A stretch of DNA of 64,000 nucleotides from Sulfitobacter litoralis (GTDB lineage: Bacteria > Pseudomonadota > Alphaproteobacteria > Rhodobacterales > Rhodobacteraceae), in contig NZ_FNJD01000002.1 of NCBI RefSeq assembly GCF_900103185.1, positions 235,490 through 299,489 of the forward strand, given 5' to 3'. The notes beneath the pieces were generated by a model. It saw only the letters and a list, made by a program, of their open reading frames with translations, did not search any database and had not been told where the DNA came from. The position numbers and the translations under genes were made by a program. Shown one piece after another: positions 52,685-61,220 of the stretch; positions within the stretch are counted from its first letter, which is position 1, and each line of letters opens with the position of its first letter.

Positions 52685-54283
52685 TTAGGGGAAGCGTACT
52701 GAAAACATTTTTCTAAGTAATTGCTCTACCATCCCCCGATACTCAGCGATGTCTCGGTCTAAAATATGAACTGACGCGCGCTCATGGATTAGCTTATTTC
52801 GAAGGGCATAAAAGTATTTCAGTTTGGCTTCAGTTGGCTCATCAATTTCTAATGCGTCACGAACTTCATTCAACACTTTTGTTCGGTGGGTGAGTATGTC
52901 TGTCAGGGCGTTTCCTTTGTATTTATTGGGCGGAAATATTGCGGTATTATTGATAATGTATTCTTTCATTCCAATTTCAACGTTGCTGTCGAGAAGTATC
53001 AAGGCAGCTCTATTTTTTGTCTCAAAGTTCTGATCCAGTGCGATATCAACCATTCCCATTGCCTCGACTAACCCCAGCGTCCAAGGCTTTCTCGCAACCG
53101 TACCTTGATTTAAGTGCATCAACTCTTTGGAATAAGACATTTTTGGCTCGCGTTTAACCGGTGGTAGGATCAAACGTTTTTTTGCAGTAGTAGATGTGGG
53201 ATGAATGGGGTCGATGGTTCCTTTATCATATTGGTAAACGCCTCCCTGCCGATCGCTCTTAAATCGCCTCGACAATTTCGAGAAATATGTGACTAACTCG
53301 ATTATACTTGGTCTAATTTGCGTGAAAGCTGGATGGCTAAAGCTGATTCCATTTTTGCTACTATTCCAAGGCATTAAATCGGCAGGGCCATCCAATTCAA
53401 CAATAACTCGACAGAGCGAACCATCAGGGTGTGGTACGCCAGCTTCGGAAGTAATGAAATAACCAACATCTCGTGTTTTCAATTCCTTGAGAATAAGTCT
53501 TTCATTACAGTAAAAATAGACTCCATAATTATCGGCTTCAGGTATTCGATCTCTGATAAGGCCACCAGTGATTTTTACGTTGAGAGCTTCACCGTCAGAT
53601 GGCATAATTTGGAAATTCATTTGTTTCGGAGAGTAATCTGGCGGGTAAGCCCAGGCATTGAAGAAGGTGACACCTACTGGATTACCATTTAGAACTACCT
53701 CACAGCCTTCCCTTACAAAATGGGCATATGTCGCCTCGAGATGTTTATACAATTCATCGAGATCACTTTGAGCGAAGCTTTGACGCACTTGTGAAATGCT
53801 GACCTGAGTTGTTCCGGGAGATAAGTCTGGAACTCGGCTTACGTCTATTCGCCAATCTTCATCAGCAAGCCAATCCTGATCTATTACGATCTGGAAGCTT
53901 CCCTGATCTTGGTGCCGCGATGAGATAGTAACGTGTTCTCCCAGTGCTACACTCGCACGTTTTCCACCAACTCCAAAATTTCCTATCAGATTAGCTGTAT
54001 TGAGTGGCCTTGTTGCACCCGGTGCGATTAGAAGCCTAATTTGATCAACAGGCACTCCTCCGGCGTTATCTCGGACCGAAATTAGTTGCCTCTCAGCATC
54101 CATGAATAGCTGAATCTTGGTCCCTTGCGGCTTCCCTGTGGCGATCCAATGGTCTATCGCGTTGTCTACCAGTTCTGCGATTGCAGTCATCAGGTCGTAG
54201 TCGGCCATGATGGACAGAAACATTCGTTTCTGCGGGGTGCCATCGATCTGTTGATAGAACTCCTTTCGGGAAACACCAGCCAT
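52685..54283 (-). CDS. MORC-like GHKL ATPase with HEPN-like C-terminus
   Basis: A 532-residue protein. The N-terminal Bergerat ATPase shows the N-box ELVDNAIDHW (E37, N41), DNAGG (72-76) and NFGVGGKRAS (102-111). A transducer-like region follows (YGVYFYCNERLIL, ADLMPWNSSKNGI), as in MORC-type proteins. The last 130 residues form a helical region (ALILLDSNVEIGMKEYI) ending with RNKLIH (495-500), the R-x4-H motif of HEPN ribonucleases. I infer an ATP-gated toxic or defence RNase. It is 166 bases upstream of gajA and read in the same direction. Confidence 0.75.
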   Translation of the reverse strand: MAGVSRKEFYQQIDGTPQKRMFLSIMADYDLMTAIAELVDNAIDHWIATGKPQGTKIQLFMDAERQLISVRDNAGGVPVDQIRLLIAPGATRPLNTANLIGNFGVGGKRASVALGEHVTISSRHQDQGSFQIVIDQDWLADEDWRIDVSRVPDLSPGTTQVSISQVRQSFAQSDLDELYKHLEATYAHFVREGCEVVLNGNPVGVTFFNAWAYPPDYSPKQMNFQIMPSDGEALNVKITGGLIRDRIPEADNYGVYFYCNERLILKELKTRDVGYFITSEAGVPHPDGSLCRVIVELDGPADLMPWNSSKNGISFSHPAFTQIRPSIIELVTYFSKLSRRFKSDRQGGVYQYDKGTIDPIHPTSTTAKKRLILPPVKREPKMSYSKELMHLNQGTVARKPWTLGLVEAMGMVDIALDQNFETKNRAALILLDSNVEIGMKEYIINNTAIFPPNKYKGNALTDILTHRTKVLNEVRDALEIDEPTEAKLKYFYALRNKLIHERASVHILDRDIAEYRGMVEQLLRKMFSVRFP

Positions 54284-54677
54284 ACAAAATATCTTCCTGA
54301 AAGTTTAAGGAAAATACAACCACCAAAAGTAATCTAAAGCAATAGTGTTGCACGTTATGAGAGAAGTTGTTGGCTGCTTCGAACCGCAAAGTTTTCGAAG
54401 CTGGATCAGTGCACCCAGGGACTTTTCTTTAAGATGCTTTTGCGAGTGGGCAAAGCGTTCCACCGCCTGTGGCATACACCTTTAATGGATTTCTTTAGTT
54501 CTCGGTCTGGAACAGCCGAGCTGTCGTGCCGCCTTGGTAGAGCGTCCATTTACAAAGCGAACGTAGTAATGCCGATCACAAACCATCAAACGAGATTCCA
54601 TATGCTTGGTCAGGTCTCGGCTCCCCGGTATCTGCCGCTCGAAGAAATTCGAATACGTAAAACGGGACGAATGCCTG
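54284..54677. other. Intergenic region between HNH and GHKL genes
   Basis: 394 bases, AT-rich on the side nearest the GHKL gene, without a convincing gene. A 69-codon minus frame ends at 54482 and starts within the HNH gene's end (54691); its tail is basic and slightly HTH-like (RSTKAARQLGCS) but has no ribosome site or homologue I recognise. A promoter for the GHKL-gajAB genes likely lies here, but I cannot point to one. Confidence 0.4.
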
Positions 54678-55673
54678 TCACGTATAGTCATCGATGCTGT
54701 CTTCCAAGCTCTCGCCAGTCAGTTCGCAGAAGGTCTTCAGGGCTCCTTGTAGTGTGAAGTATTGATGCTCGCTGCGGTGAACGAAGAGCTCCCCACTCAT
54801 TGTAATGATGGCAACAGCCCAATCCTTAATCGCATTCTCCGCAGGATTGTGTGTTAGAACTACCAGTCCGTCTTCTACGACCTCACATTGGACGACCAGA
54901 CTCTGGTAAATGTCGTTGCGGGCAAAGACCTGCCCAAACCTAAGGTTTAGTGCGTATTGCTCCAAGCCATCCTCTGAAACTGCCCCTGGGCATCCCGGAA
55001 ACTCAGTCGGAATCCTCCACTTCACTTGGATCGCCGCAGGCGTCAGGCTTTCATACTCTTCTGGTTCCTGCTCATAGTCTGCACGCTCGCGAGTGCCGTA
55101 GAGCCATTCACCGATTGCGCCGCCACTCGGGACCGATCCGCTCATTGCCCATGCCTCGAAGCGAGACTTGGTTCTTGCACTTTCGTCTTTGGAAACGGTT
55201 CGCATCCATGTGACGTCGGGAAAGGAAGTATCGCTCATTGGCTTTGAGGGGTCCTCGAGAAAAGCTTCAATTGAGCCATAAGCCAATTCAATACGCCGGG
55301 CAGTGATTTCGTTCAGCAGGGCGTTTTCGAGCCTGGTGAGCCAGCGTAGATTTTCAGGTCTGTTATTCGCGCGATTGGTGTCGATGTGGTCAACTACGTG
55401 CTGATCGCTGGGTGAGGGGCCGTGGAATGCTGTGCAGACGACGCGGTGGATCGGCACGCCAGCTAAATGGTGATAGCCAGTCGAGTGGCTCTGTCGTCCG
55501 AAGGTCCATTTTTTGTCGAGAGGCCGAGCACGTTTCCGGAGCTTGTTTAGACGGAACACCGCCCCGTTATCACGGGCACGATATTCCTCGCCCCTATACT
55601 CTACATCGACTTCGGTTTCGAATATATTCAACAGGTCATCATTTTCGACGACAGGTGCTTTCGGGAATGGCAT
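54678..55673 (-). CDS. HNH endonuclease domain protein
   Basis: A 331-residue protein with an HNH_3-type motif near residues 92-113: VVDHIDTNRANN (DH of the metal site) and NLRWLT. The rest has no known domain; the C-terminal 150 residues are acidic and beta-rich, unlike NUMOD-type homing enzymes. ATG 55673 has GGAG six bases upstream and is preferred over GTG 55676. It could be a stand-alone cutting cargo or part of the defence module with the GHKL gene. Confidence 0.7.
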   Translation of the reverse strand: MPFPKAPVVENDDLLNIFETEVDVEYRGEEYRARDNGAVFRLNKLRKRARPLDKKWTFGRQSHSTGYHHLAGVPIHRVVCTAFHGPSPSDQHVVDHIDTNRANNRPENLRWLTRLENALLNEITARRIELAYGSIEAFLEDPSKPMSDTSFPDVTWMRTVSKDESARTKSRFEAWAMSGSVPSGGAIGEWLYGTRERADYEQEPEEYESLTPAAIQVKWRIPTEFPGCPGAVSEDGLEQYALNLRFGQVFARNDIYQSLVVQCEVVEDGLVVLTHNPAENAIKDWAVAIITMSGELFVHRSEHQYFTLQGALKTFCELTGESLEDSIDDYT

Positions 55674-55905
55674 CACATGCTCCAGTGCAACGTTATCTCG
55701 ATCTACTCCGAGAATAGCCTGGTGGCAGTTCTTTTGAATACTTGATTTAATCGTCTACCGCTACCATGTTGACTAAGTTTTTTAGCAACAACACAGCCTT
55801 CGGGAGTTTGTCAAACCACCAGTACCCCGCGATTGCACCGGAGCGGATACGGGCCGATCGGGTTATATAGACTTGATTGTATTTGAATTATTGCTCAACT
55901 GCGGG

Positions 55906-57831
55906 TTAGAATTCACAAATTTTTCTTCTTGCTAAGTCAAACCAGTCCGCGAAGCCAGTATCTCGTGTTCCCGCCGAAGAGGGTCCAGCGACAGCATTTT
56001 CGAGAGCATCTCTACTGCCGATAAATACCACTTGTTCCTGCGCCCGGGTAAGGGCCGTATAGATTAAGGATCGGTCCAATATTTGGCTTGGAAAAATGGG
56101 CACAATAACACGTTTCCATTGTGAGCCTTGCGCTTTGTGGACGCTAATAGCGTAGGCGAGATTTAATGAAGGCCCGTCTTCGGGAGGCATCAAATATTGT
56201 TCTCCATCGAGTTCGACCAAAAGGCTATCATCATTGGCGCTCAGAATTCGCCCCATTGATCCGTTGGTCAAATTGCGTTCGGGGACGTTCCTCGACCAAA
56301 GGACCGGTTCACCCTCGGCAAGATGGTCCATACTGAGACATTGGGAAGCACCATTTTTAAGGCACAACTGGTGAAAATAGCGATTGATAGCGTCAATTTC
56401 TCGGTTCGTCGGAGCGATTATCTGAACGTCATTTCTGGCAGTCCCCGTATTTGCGAGGGTGCGGCCTAACTTCAAAAGAGTTTCTGGCAGACCTTCGATC
56501 GAGCATTCGGTGAAGCTTGTGCCTGGCGCTGTGCCTACGAATTCGGGCAATTTTCTAAGGTGGCCACTACGGACGCCCTCTGCCAAGGCTGGAATTCCGG
56601 TGGCCTCATCCTGACGGTGGACGCGGTCCAATATCACTTTCGGAACGTTTTTATCAGCTGCGAGTCCGTGAAATACGATGCCGGGATTGATTGGAGGCAG
56701 TTGTGCCGGGTCTCCGCAGAGCAATAATGATGCGTCCCCCAATCGCCTCAGAATCCGCCACATCTCAAGAAGACCAAGCATCGAAGCTTCGTCAACGATC
56801 AAAGCAGTTTTTCTGGAAAGTAGGCTGCTTGATTTCTCTTCATCATGAAGAAAACGTGCAATGGTTATTGCTCTGCGACCTGTTGTCTCTGAAGCGCGTT
56901 TCGCCGCGCGCCCAGAAAGAGTAACTATAAGAGGCTTGCGACCGGTGGCTTCGAGCGTTTCACATACACCGCGAAGAACGGTTGTTTTACCGGACCCCGC
57001 ATACCCTGCGAGAACCATTAATCTGTGACTGTGGGACTTCTGAATAGCTTCACGTTGCATCTGCGTTAGCGGGAATGGCTTGTTCGCTTCGTATAAGGCG
57101 AGAGAAGAGTGTAAGCGATCTGGTGAAGTAATGCCGGCGACCGGTGCCGCAGTTTCGAGCTTCGCGAGTAACAATGCGCACTCAGCTTCCATATATGCAG
57201 CTCCCGGTGGCTGCATCTTATCAAAAGCACGAACTGCTGCTTTGGACATCACCGCGGCATTTATAGCGTCTGGAGAAACTGGCCGCTTCAAAAGCATCTC
57301 AGCTTGGTTTTTGGCTTTTTGAATTGGTAATCGTGTGGAACCTCGGGCGAGGCACGCTTTGGACATTAACACGGCTTCGAGAGCTGCTACGTCGCGACGC
57401 ATGTCACCGTCTTCGATGCCAGAAGCAAGCGCAATATCGTCAATAACTTTCCAGTCTGCGATCGCAAGCAAGAGGTAGGCATTTTGTTGGATGGATCTAA
57501 TTCCTTTTGTCCCCCAAGCACGCGAAAGACGAATAGCTTTAGCTTCGGAGACATTAACTTGGAGATCATCAAGCCATTTTAAAAACACGGTTTCGGCTTC
57601 TCTTATACTCATTACAGTTGCAGCCGTAATCGCTGGTACCTCTCCGACAATATGGATGACATCCTCGTCGATCGATAAGATTGCTTCCCGCAAATTTGTC
57701 CCAAATCGCTTTCCAAGCGCAGCTGCTCGAACATCTCCAATACCTTTAAATGCGCGTTCACGCGCAATATAACTGACAAGTAGGTCAGTTCTGGTTGGCA
57801 TCCCCTTGATTTCGGCCTCTAAATGGTTCAA
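55906..57831 (-). CDS. RecD-like SF1B helicase, last gene of the recombinase operon
   Basis: A 641-residue helicase. An N-terminal region (about 30-80) resembles the helix-hairpin-helix repeats of RecD2, followed by a RecD core: Walker A GYAGSGKT (276-283), Walker B LIVDEASM, motif III CGDPAQLPPI, and the UvrD_C_2 motifs AYAISVHKAQGSQW and TRAQEQV. It begins 4 bases inside the coiled-coil gene, so it is translated as part of the recombinase operon and probably helps element transfer, excision or post-insertion repair rather than being loose cargo. A 232-base gap separates it from the HNH gene. Confidence 0.85.
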   Translation of the reverse strand: MNHLEAEIKGMPTRTDLLVSYIARERAFKGIGDVRAAALGKRFGTNLREAILSIDEDVIHIVGEVPAITAATVMSIREAETVFLKWLDDLQVNVSEAKAIRLSRAWGTKGIRSIQQNAYLLLAIADWKVIDDIALASGIEDGDMRRDVAALEAVLMSKACLARGSTRLPIQKAKNQAEMLLKRPVSPDAINAAVMSKAAVRAFDKMQPPGAAYMEAECALLLAKLETAAPVAGITSPDRLHSSLALYEANKPFPLTQMQREAIQKSHSHRLMVLAGYAGSGKTTVLRGVCETLEATGRKPLIVTLSGRAAKRASETTGRRAITIARFLHDEEKSSSLLSRKTALIVDEASMLGLLEMWRILRRLGDASLLLCGDPAQLPPINPGIVFHGLAADKNVPKVILDRVHRQDEATGIPALAEGVRSGHLRKLPEFVGTAPGTSFTECSIEGLPETLLKLGRTLANTGTARNDVQIIAPTNREIDAINRYFHQLCLKNGASQCLSMDHLAEGEPVLWSRNVPERNLTNGSMGRILSANDDSLLVELDGEQYLMPPEDGPSLNLAYAISVHKAQGSQWKRVIVPIFPSQILDRSLIYTALTRAQEQVVFIGSRDALENAVAGPSSAGTRDTGFADWFDLARRKICEF

Positions 57832-58484
57832 TTTTGAGGGCCTGTCGAATATCGGCCACCGAGTGCAATCAAATCAGAGATTTCATCTCGCCTGATGGAT
57901 TGAGCTCGAAGTGAAGCATTCTCGGCGCGCAACTCCGCCAGCTTCCTTTCAGCCTTCGCAAGTTGAGTTTGAACCTCCCGAAGGCGTTTTTTAGGAACCA
58001 GCTCGTCGGAAATTTCTAACTGAGTTGGTATGTCTTCTTCCGGCGCTACCGAACCGCGTCGACTAAACTCGACACAGTTTAGGGCGGCATAAGACGATAA
58101 CAACGCTCGAACATCCTTCCGCTCCATTTGCTTTGCAGTAAGGCCGGCTTGCTCCGCAATTTGAGCGTGCCAAAGGGCACCGTACTTGGTGGGTAAAAGG
58201 GTTTTTGAGAAATCGTGTTCTGATATCAGTTTGTTCAACCGGTCTAAAGCTGCAGAAGGTCGGTCTTGTGAAGTACAATGCTTCGCCTCCCATTCTGCCC
58301 GTGCTTTCAGAAGCCCATGGTTTTCCTTTAGGCGTTGACGTCCCGCTGCGTGTGGCCAACCAATATCCTTCAAGAAAGCCGCAACATATAAGCGTCCAGC
58401 ACGTACAAACTCGTTTGTGCGTCCTTCATTTTGTATATCGGCGTCCCATCGGCGAAATTGCTGTTCGAAACTATCTTCACTCAT
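57828..58484 (-). CDS. Small coiled-coil protein E of the recombinase operon
   Basis: A 218-residue protein; the middle (about 105-140) has a helix-rich region (LWHAQIAEQAGLTAKQM) resembling a HTH, and residues about 155-200 are a Leu/Glu/Lys coiled coil (LREVQTQLAKAERKLAELRAENASL, key part). No family recognised; TnpC-like helper protein of the element by position. Overlaps the TnpC-like gene by 8 bases and the helicase gene by 4. Confidence 0.65.
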   Translation of the reverse strand: MSEDSFEQQFRRWDADIQNEGRTNEFVRAGRLYVAAFLKDIGWPHAAGRQRLKENHGLLKARAEWEAKHCTSQDRPSAALDRLNKLISEHDFSKTLLPTKYGALWHAQIAEQAGLTAKQMERKDVRALLSSYAALNCVEFSRRGSVAPEEDIPTQLEISDELVPKKRLREVQTQLAKAERKLAELRAENASLRAQSIRRDEISDLIALGGRYSTGPQN

Positions 58485-58974
58485 CGTAATATTCTTTCGG
58501 ATGTGAAACGATTTCGTCGTCTTTCACCACTCTTAGGTCAGGCTTCGAGCGATGCTCTCGATCGTAGTCGCTTTGGTATTGTGCAAGATCTTCCTTGAGG
58601 TAGTTAAGTTCAATTCTGAATCGCGTGTTTTCGTCAGTTATCTCGGATATCATTTTTCTCAATGTTTTAATGGTCTCCTCCAGGCATTCAATTTTAGTGA
58701 TGCGATAACTCTCGATATCCCGCCTTTGGGCCACAGTTTCTGCAGACTTTGAAATATGCTCTATGCGTTTAAATAATGGGTCATCTGCATCGAGCTTGTC
58801 GATGTAGTTTTTTCCGAGCCTGGCTTTCTTTATCAAACTCGCCTTGCTTACGCGTTTGAACGACAGTCCCATTTCGTTGTCTTGTAAATTCGAAGCCTCC
58901 ACCTCAGAAACGACACTTTCGAGGCGTCGCCGTTTCGCCTCTCTTACCCCCGGTCCTCTACTCTTCAAAATCAT
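58477..58974 (-). CDS. TnpC-like HTH/coiled-coil accessory protein
   Basis: A 165-residue basic protein: a basic start, a HTH-like stretch (KASLIKKARLGKNYIDKL, about 45-62), then a coiled coil (ITKIECLEETIKTLRKMISEITDENTRFRIELNYLK, key part, about 90-130). This is the plan of Tn554 TnpC and DUF6262 proteins, which steer recombination orientation. Overlaps both neighbours (4 and 8 bases). Confidence 0.7.
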   Translation of the reverse strand: MILKSRGPGVREAKRRRLESVVSEVEASNLQDNEMGLSFKRVSKASLIKKARLGKNYIDKLDADDPLFKRIEHISKSAETVAQRRDIESYRITKIECLEETIKTLRKMISEITDENTRFRIELNYLKEDLAQYQSDYDREHRSKPDLRVVKDDEIVSHPKEYYDE

Positions 58975-61220
58975 GTCGTTACTCCGAGTGCTCTTAACGT
59001 GCGACGCGCTTCACCTTTTAATACGTCAACCAGCGCTGCGTCTTGGGCTATGCGTTCCATGATAGTTAGAACTCGAAGATCATATCGGTAAGGCGCGAGT
59101 GGGCCTTCAAAGCCATTGATCCAATCAAGGATTTTCATAGCCGATCCATAGAACAACGGATGAGAGGTATTGATGTCGTCACGATTAAAGTGACCTCTAT
59201 CGAGTTCTTTTTCGACCCACTTGGCTCGCAGGTCCAGGCTTGCGAGTGCTTCAAAGTTGTATGGGCAGTAGCTTTTGCACTTGCGTGCGTTGACTAAGTT
59301 ATCTTCACTGGAACACGCGCCGGAAAAGTTTGCTCCACCTTTCTTGGCAGTGCAAAACTGATATGGGCGGGGTTGCGACACACTTTCCCCGATGAATTCG
59401 TCGACCATGTAGCGGTCTTCGCCAAGCATTTCATAAATCTCAGAAAAATGAGTCGGGCGAACCTCGTCGATTCTATTTTGAAGAAGTTTTGCGGCATTTG
59501 CTGCTTTGGGGTTATGAATGTTCATTGTCCCAATTCTATCGATACCCATACGAATGATGCCGCGCGACATGCGTGACGTTGCTTCGTTTTCGGTGACAGC
59601 AGAAACCATCTTATTTCCGATCCCTCGATCGCGCGTACGAGTACTCATCTCGATTAATTCAAGGTACTCAGTGTCTGGGCGGCTTTTGCGGTAGCCTATG
59701 CTGGCTTCAATAGTGCTATGACCCAAAACGCGTTGGACTGTGAGTGGGGATCTCGAAACATCTGCGACAAGCTGTGCCGATGAGGGGCGCATTCGTTTTA
59801 CGATGCCATCTCGCGGGCCACCGTATCCTCTCTCATTGCACAAAAAGCGCATTAAGCTTTTAGGTGCATGTTGGGTCCAAGCGAATAGATGTTCAGGAAG
59901 CGGTATCTTCAAAAGGGTCCGACGCGCCATATGCAAGACCTGTGTACCTTGCACTAAGTTTACGGCAACCTTCGGTATGGGCCAGTCTCGTTTATCGCCT
60001 CCGATGTCGTCGCTGGTTTTTAGATCGTAGCCTATTAGTTGGTCGTAACTGCTGCCAGAGGTTTCGATAGCTACCAATGGGCTAAAGGGCAGAGCTGTAA
60101 GTTCACGATCACGGATGCCGGTTAGAAACCCTAAGTAAACTGCGTTAGTAAAAACTACTGTGGAAACTCCTGTTTTGAAGCTCGGCTCAAACACGAGGTC
60201 CTGGACTCTCCGGTAGGGTGCGCCACGCAAGGTCGGAATAGGCACGCGCAGCGTACCGTCAGCTCCCGTGGTAATCCCCTGGGCTTCCCATCGCTCAGCA
60301 TTGGGCTTGATGAGTTCAGATTCGATCAGAGCGCTGGTACGGTCATTCTTGACACGCTGGAGATAGTATTCACCGTGGGGTGAATGCCTTTCCCCGCTAA
60401 GTTGTCTCGCATAAACGCCCGTTGATAGGCCTGTCTCCAACGCTTCGGTTCTGTGCTTACTGAGCCAGTCGGCGATCTTCGCGAACATTTCCGGGTACTT
60501 TGCAAAGGAATGGCATACCTCAAGAAGAAGCGAGAGGTCTACGTCATCGACGGCACTATAAAATACTGCCTCTCCCGGAAGCCCAAGCCGCTCGTTTTCC
60601 ACTTTACGCGCTTTATAATAGTGCTCCGAAAACGTAGTTACAGAGAAGCGAAACCGATCGTCTATTTCAGCAGGAAGGCCGTTGAGCAGAGTTACGCCGT
60701 TTCGTTTCGAATTGTTTTTCGGGATGATTTTCTCGAAGTTGCTTTGTGAAACATTTTTGAAAAAAACGGGCCCGTCGGGGCACGGATCGTTGGGGCGTCT
60801 TTTGCAAAAGCCATTTGAGTGCAAAAGCTTGATCATACTGATAAAGTTCTTTGCAGCACGGACCTTTGTAATCGCCTTAACAGAGGCCGCTTCCGCACTG
60901 TGCAGATACAACCAGACCATTCGCTTCGCTCGCCGCACGATCTCCTCTGCGTCAGCATCCGAAGTAGCTGTGCGCAGGGTAGAGAAGCTTATAGATCGAG
61001 TAGCTTCATAACGCCTGCCTTGAGAACCCGGTGCAAACAGCACTTCAGGAAAAACCCAGTGGTCATCCATAATTGCGAGGTCATAGACACGCGACCTAAG
61101 AGTTGAGATTTTTGCCCATGGGCTAACCCAGATTGCAGGCCCGCCATTGGTTTCCGTCTTTGGTAGAGCGTGAGCAAAGTCGGCAGGCAAGATCTCTTGG
61201 CCATATTGTAATTTGGTCAC
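58971..61220 (-). CDS. Very large tyrosine recombinase C
   Basis: A 749-residue site-specific recombinase. The catalytic core near 360-515 keeps R370 (in LTGIRDREL, the first Arg box), R478 in KRMRPSS (the H of HxxR is Lys), LGH (499-501) and the nucleophile Y510 (SIGYRKS). A cysteine set (C623, C636, C648, C652) follows and may bind zinc. Double the usual size of tyrosine recombinases. Begins 4 bases inside recombinase B. Probably active. Confidence 0.85.
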   Translation of the reverse strand: MTKLQYGQEILPADFAHALPKTETNGGPAIWVSPWAKISTLRSRVYDLAIMDDHWVFPEVLFAPGSQGRRYEATRSISFSTLRTATSDADAEEIVRRAKRMVWLYLHSAEAASVKAITKVRAAKNFISMIKLLHSNGFCKRRPNDPCPDGPVFFKNVSQSNFEKIIPKNNSKRNGVTLLNGLPAEIDDRFRFSVTTFSEHYYKARKVENERLGLPGEAVFYSAVDDVDLSLLLEVCHSFAKYPEMFAKIADWLSKHRTEALETGLSTGVYARQLSGERHSPHGEYYLQRVKNDRTSALIESELIKPNAERWEAQGITTGADGTLRVPIPTLRGAPYRRVQDLVFEPSFKTGVSTVVFTNAVYLGFLTGIRDRELTALPFSPLVAIETSGSSYDQLIGYDLKTSDDIGGDKRDWPIPKVAVNLVQGTQVLHMARRTLLKIPLPEHLFAWTQHAPKSLMRFLCNERGYGGPRDGIVKRMRPSSAQLVADVSRSPLTVQRVLGHSTIEASIGYRKSRPDTEYLELIEMSTRTRDRGIGNKMVSAVTENEATSRMSRGIIRMGIDRIGTMNIHNPKAANAAKLLQNRIDEVRPTHFSEIYEMLGEDRYMVDEFIGESVSQPRPYQFCTAKKGGANFSGACSSEDNLVNARKCKSYCPYNFEALASLDLRAKWVEKELDRGHFNRDDINTSHPLFYGSAMKILDWINGFEGPLAPYRYDLRVLTIMERIAQDAALVDVLKGEARRTLRALGVTT

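Noticed and set aside
54482..54691. 69-codon ORF with weak HTH-like tail
   Set aside because: No ribosome site, overlaps the HNH gene end, and the HTH likeness is only a few residues.
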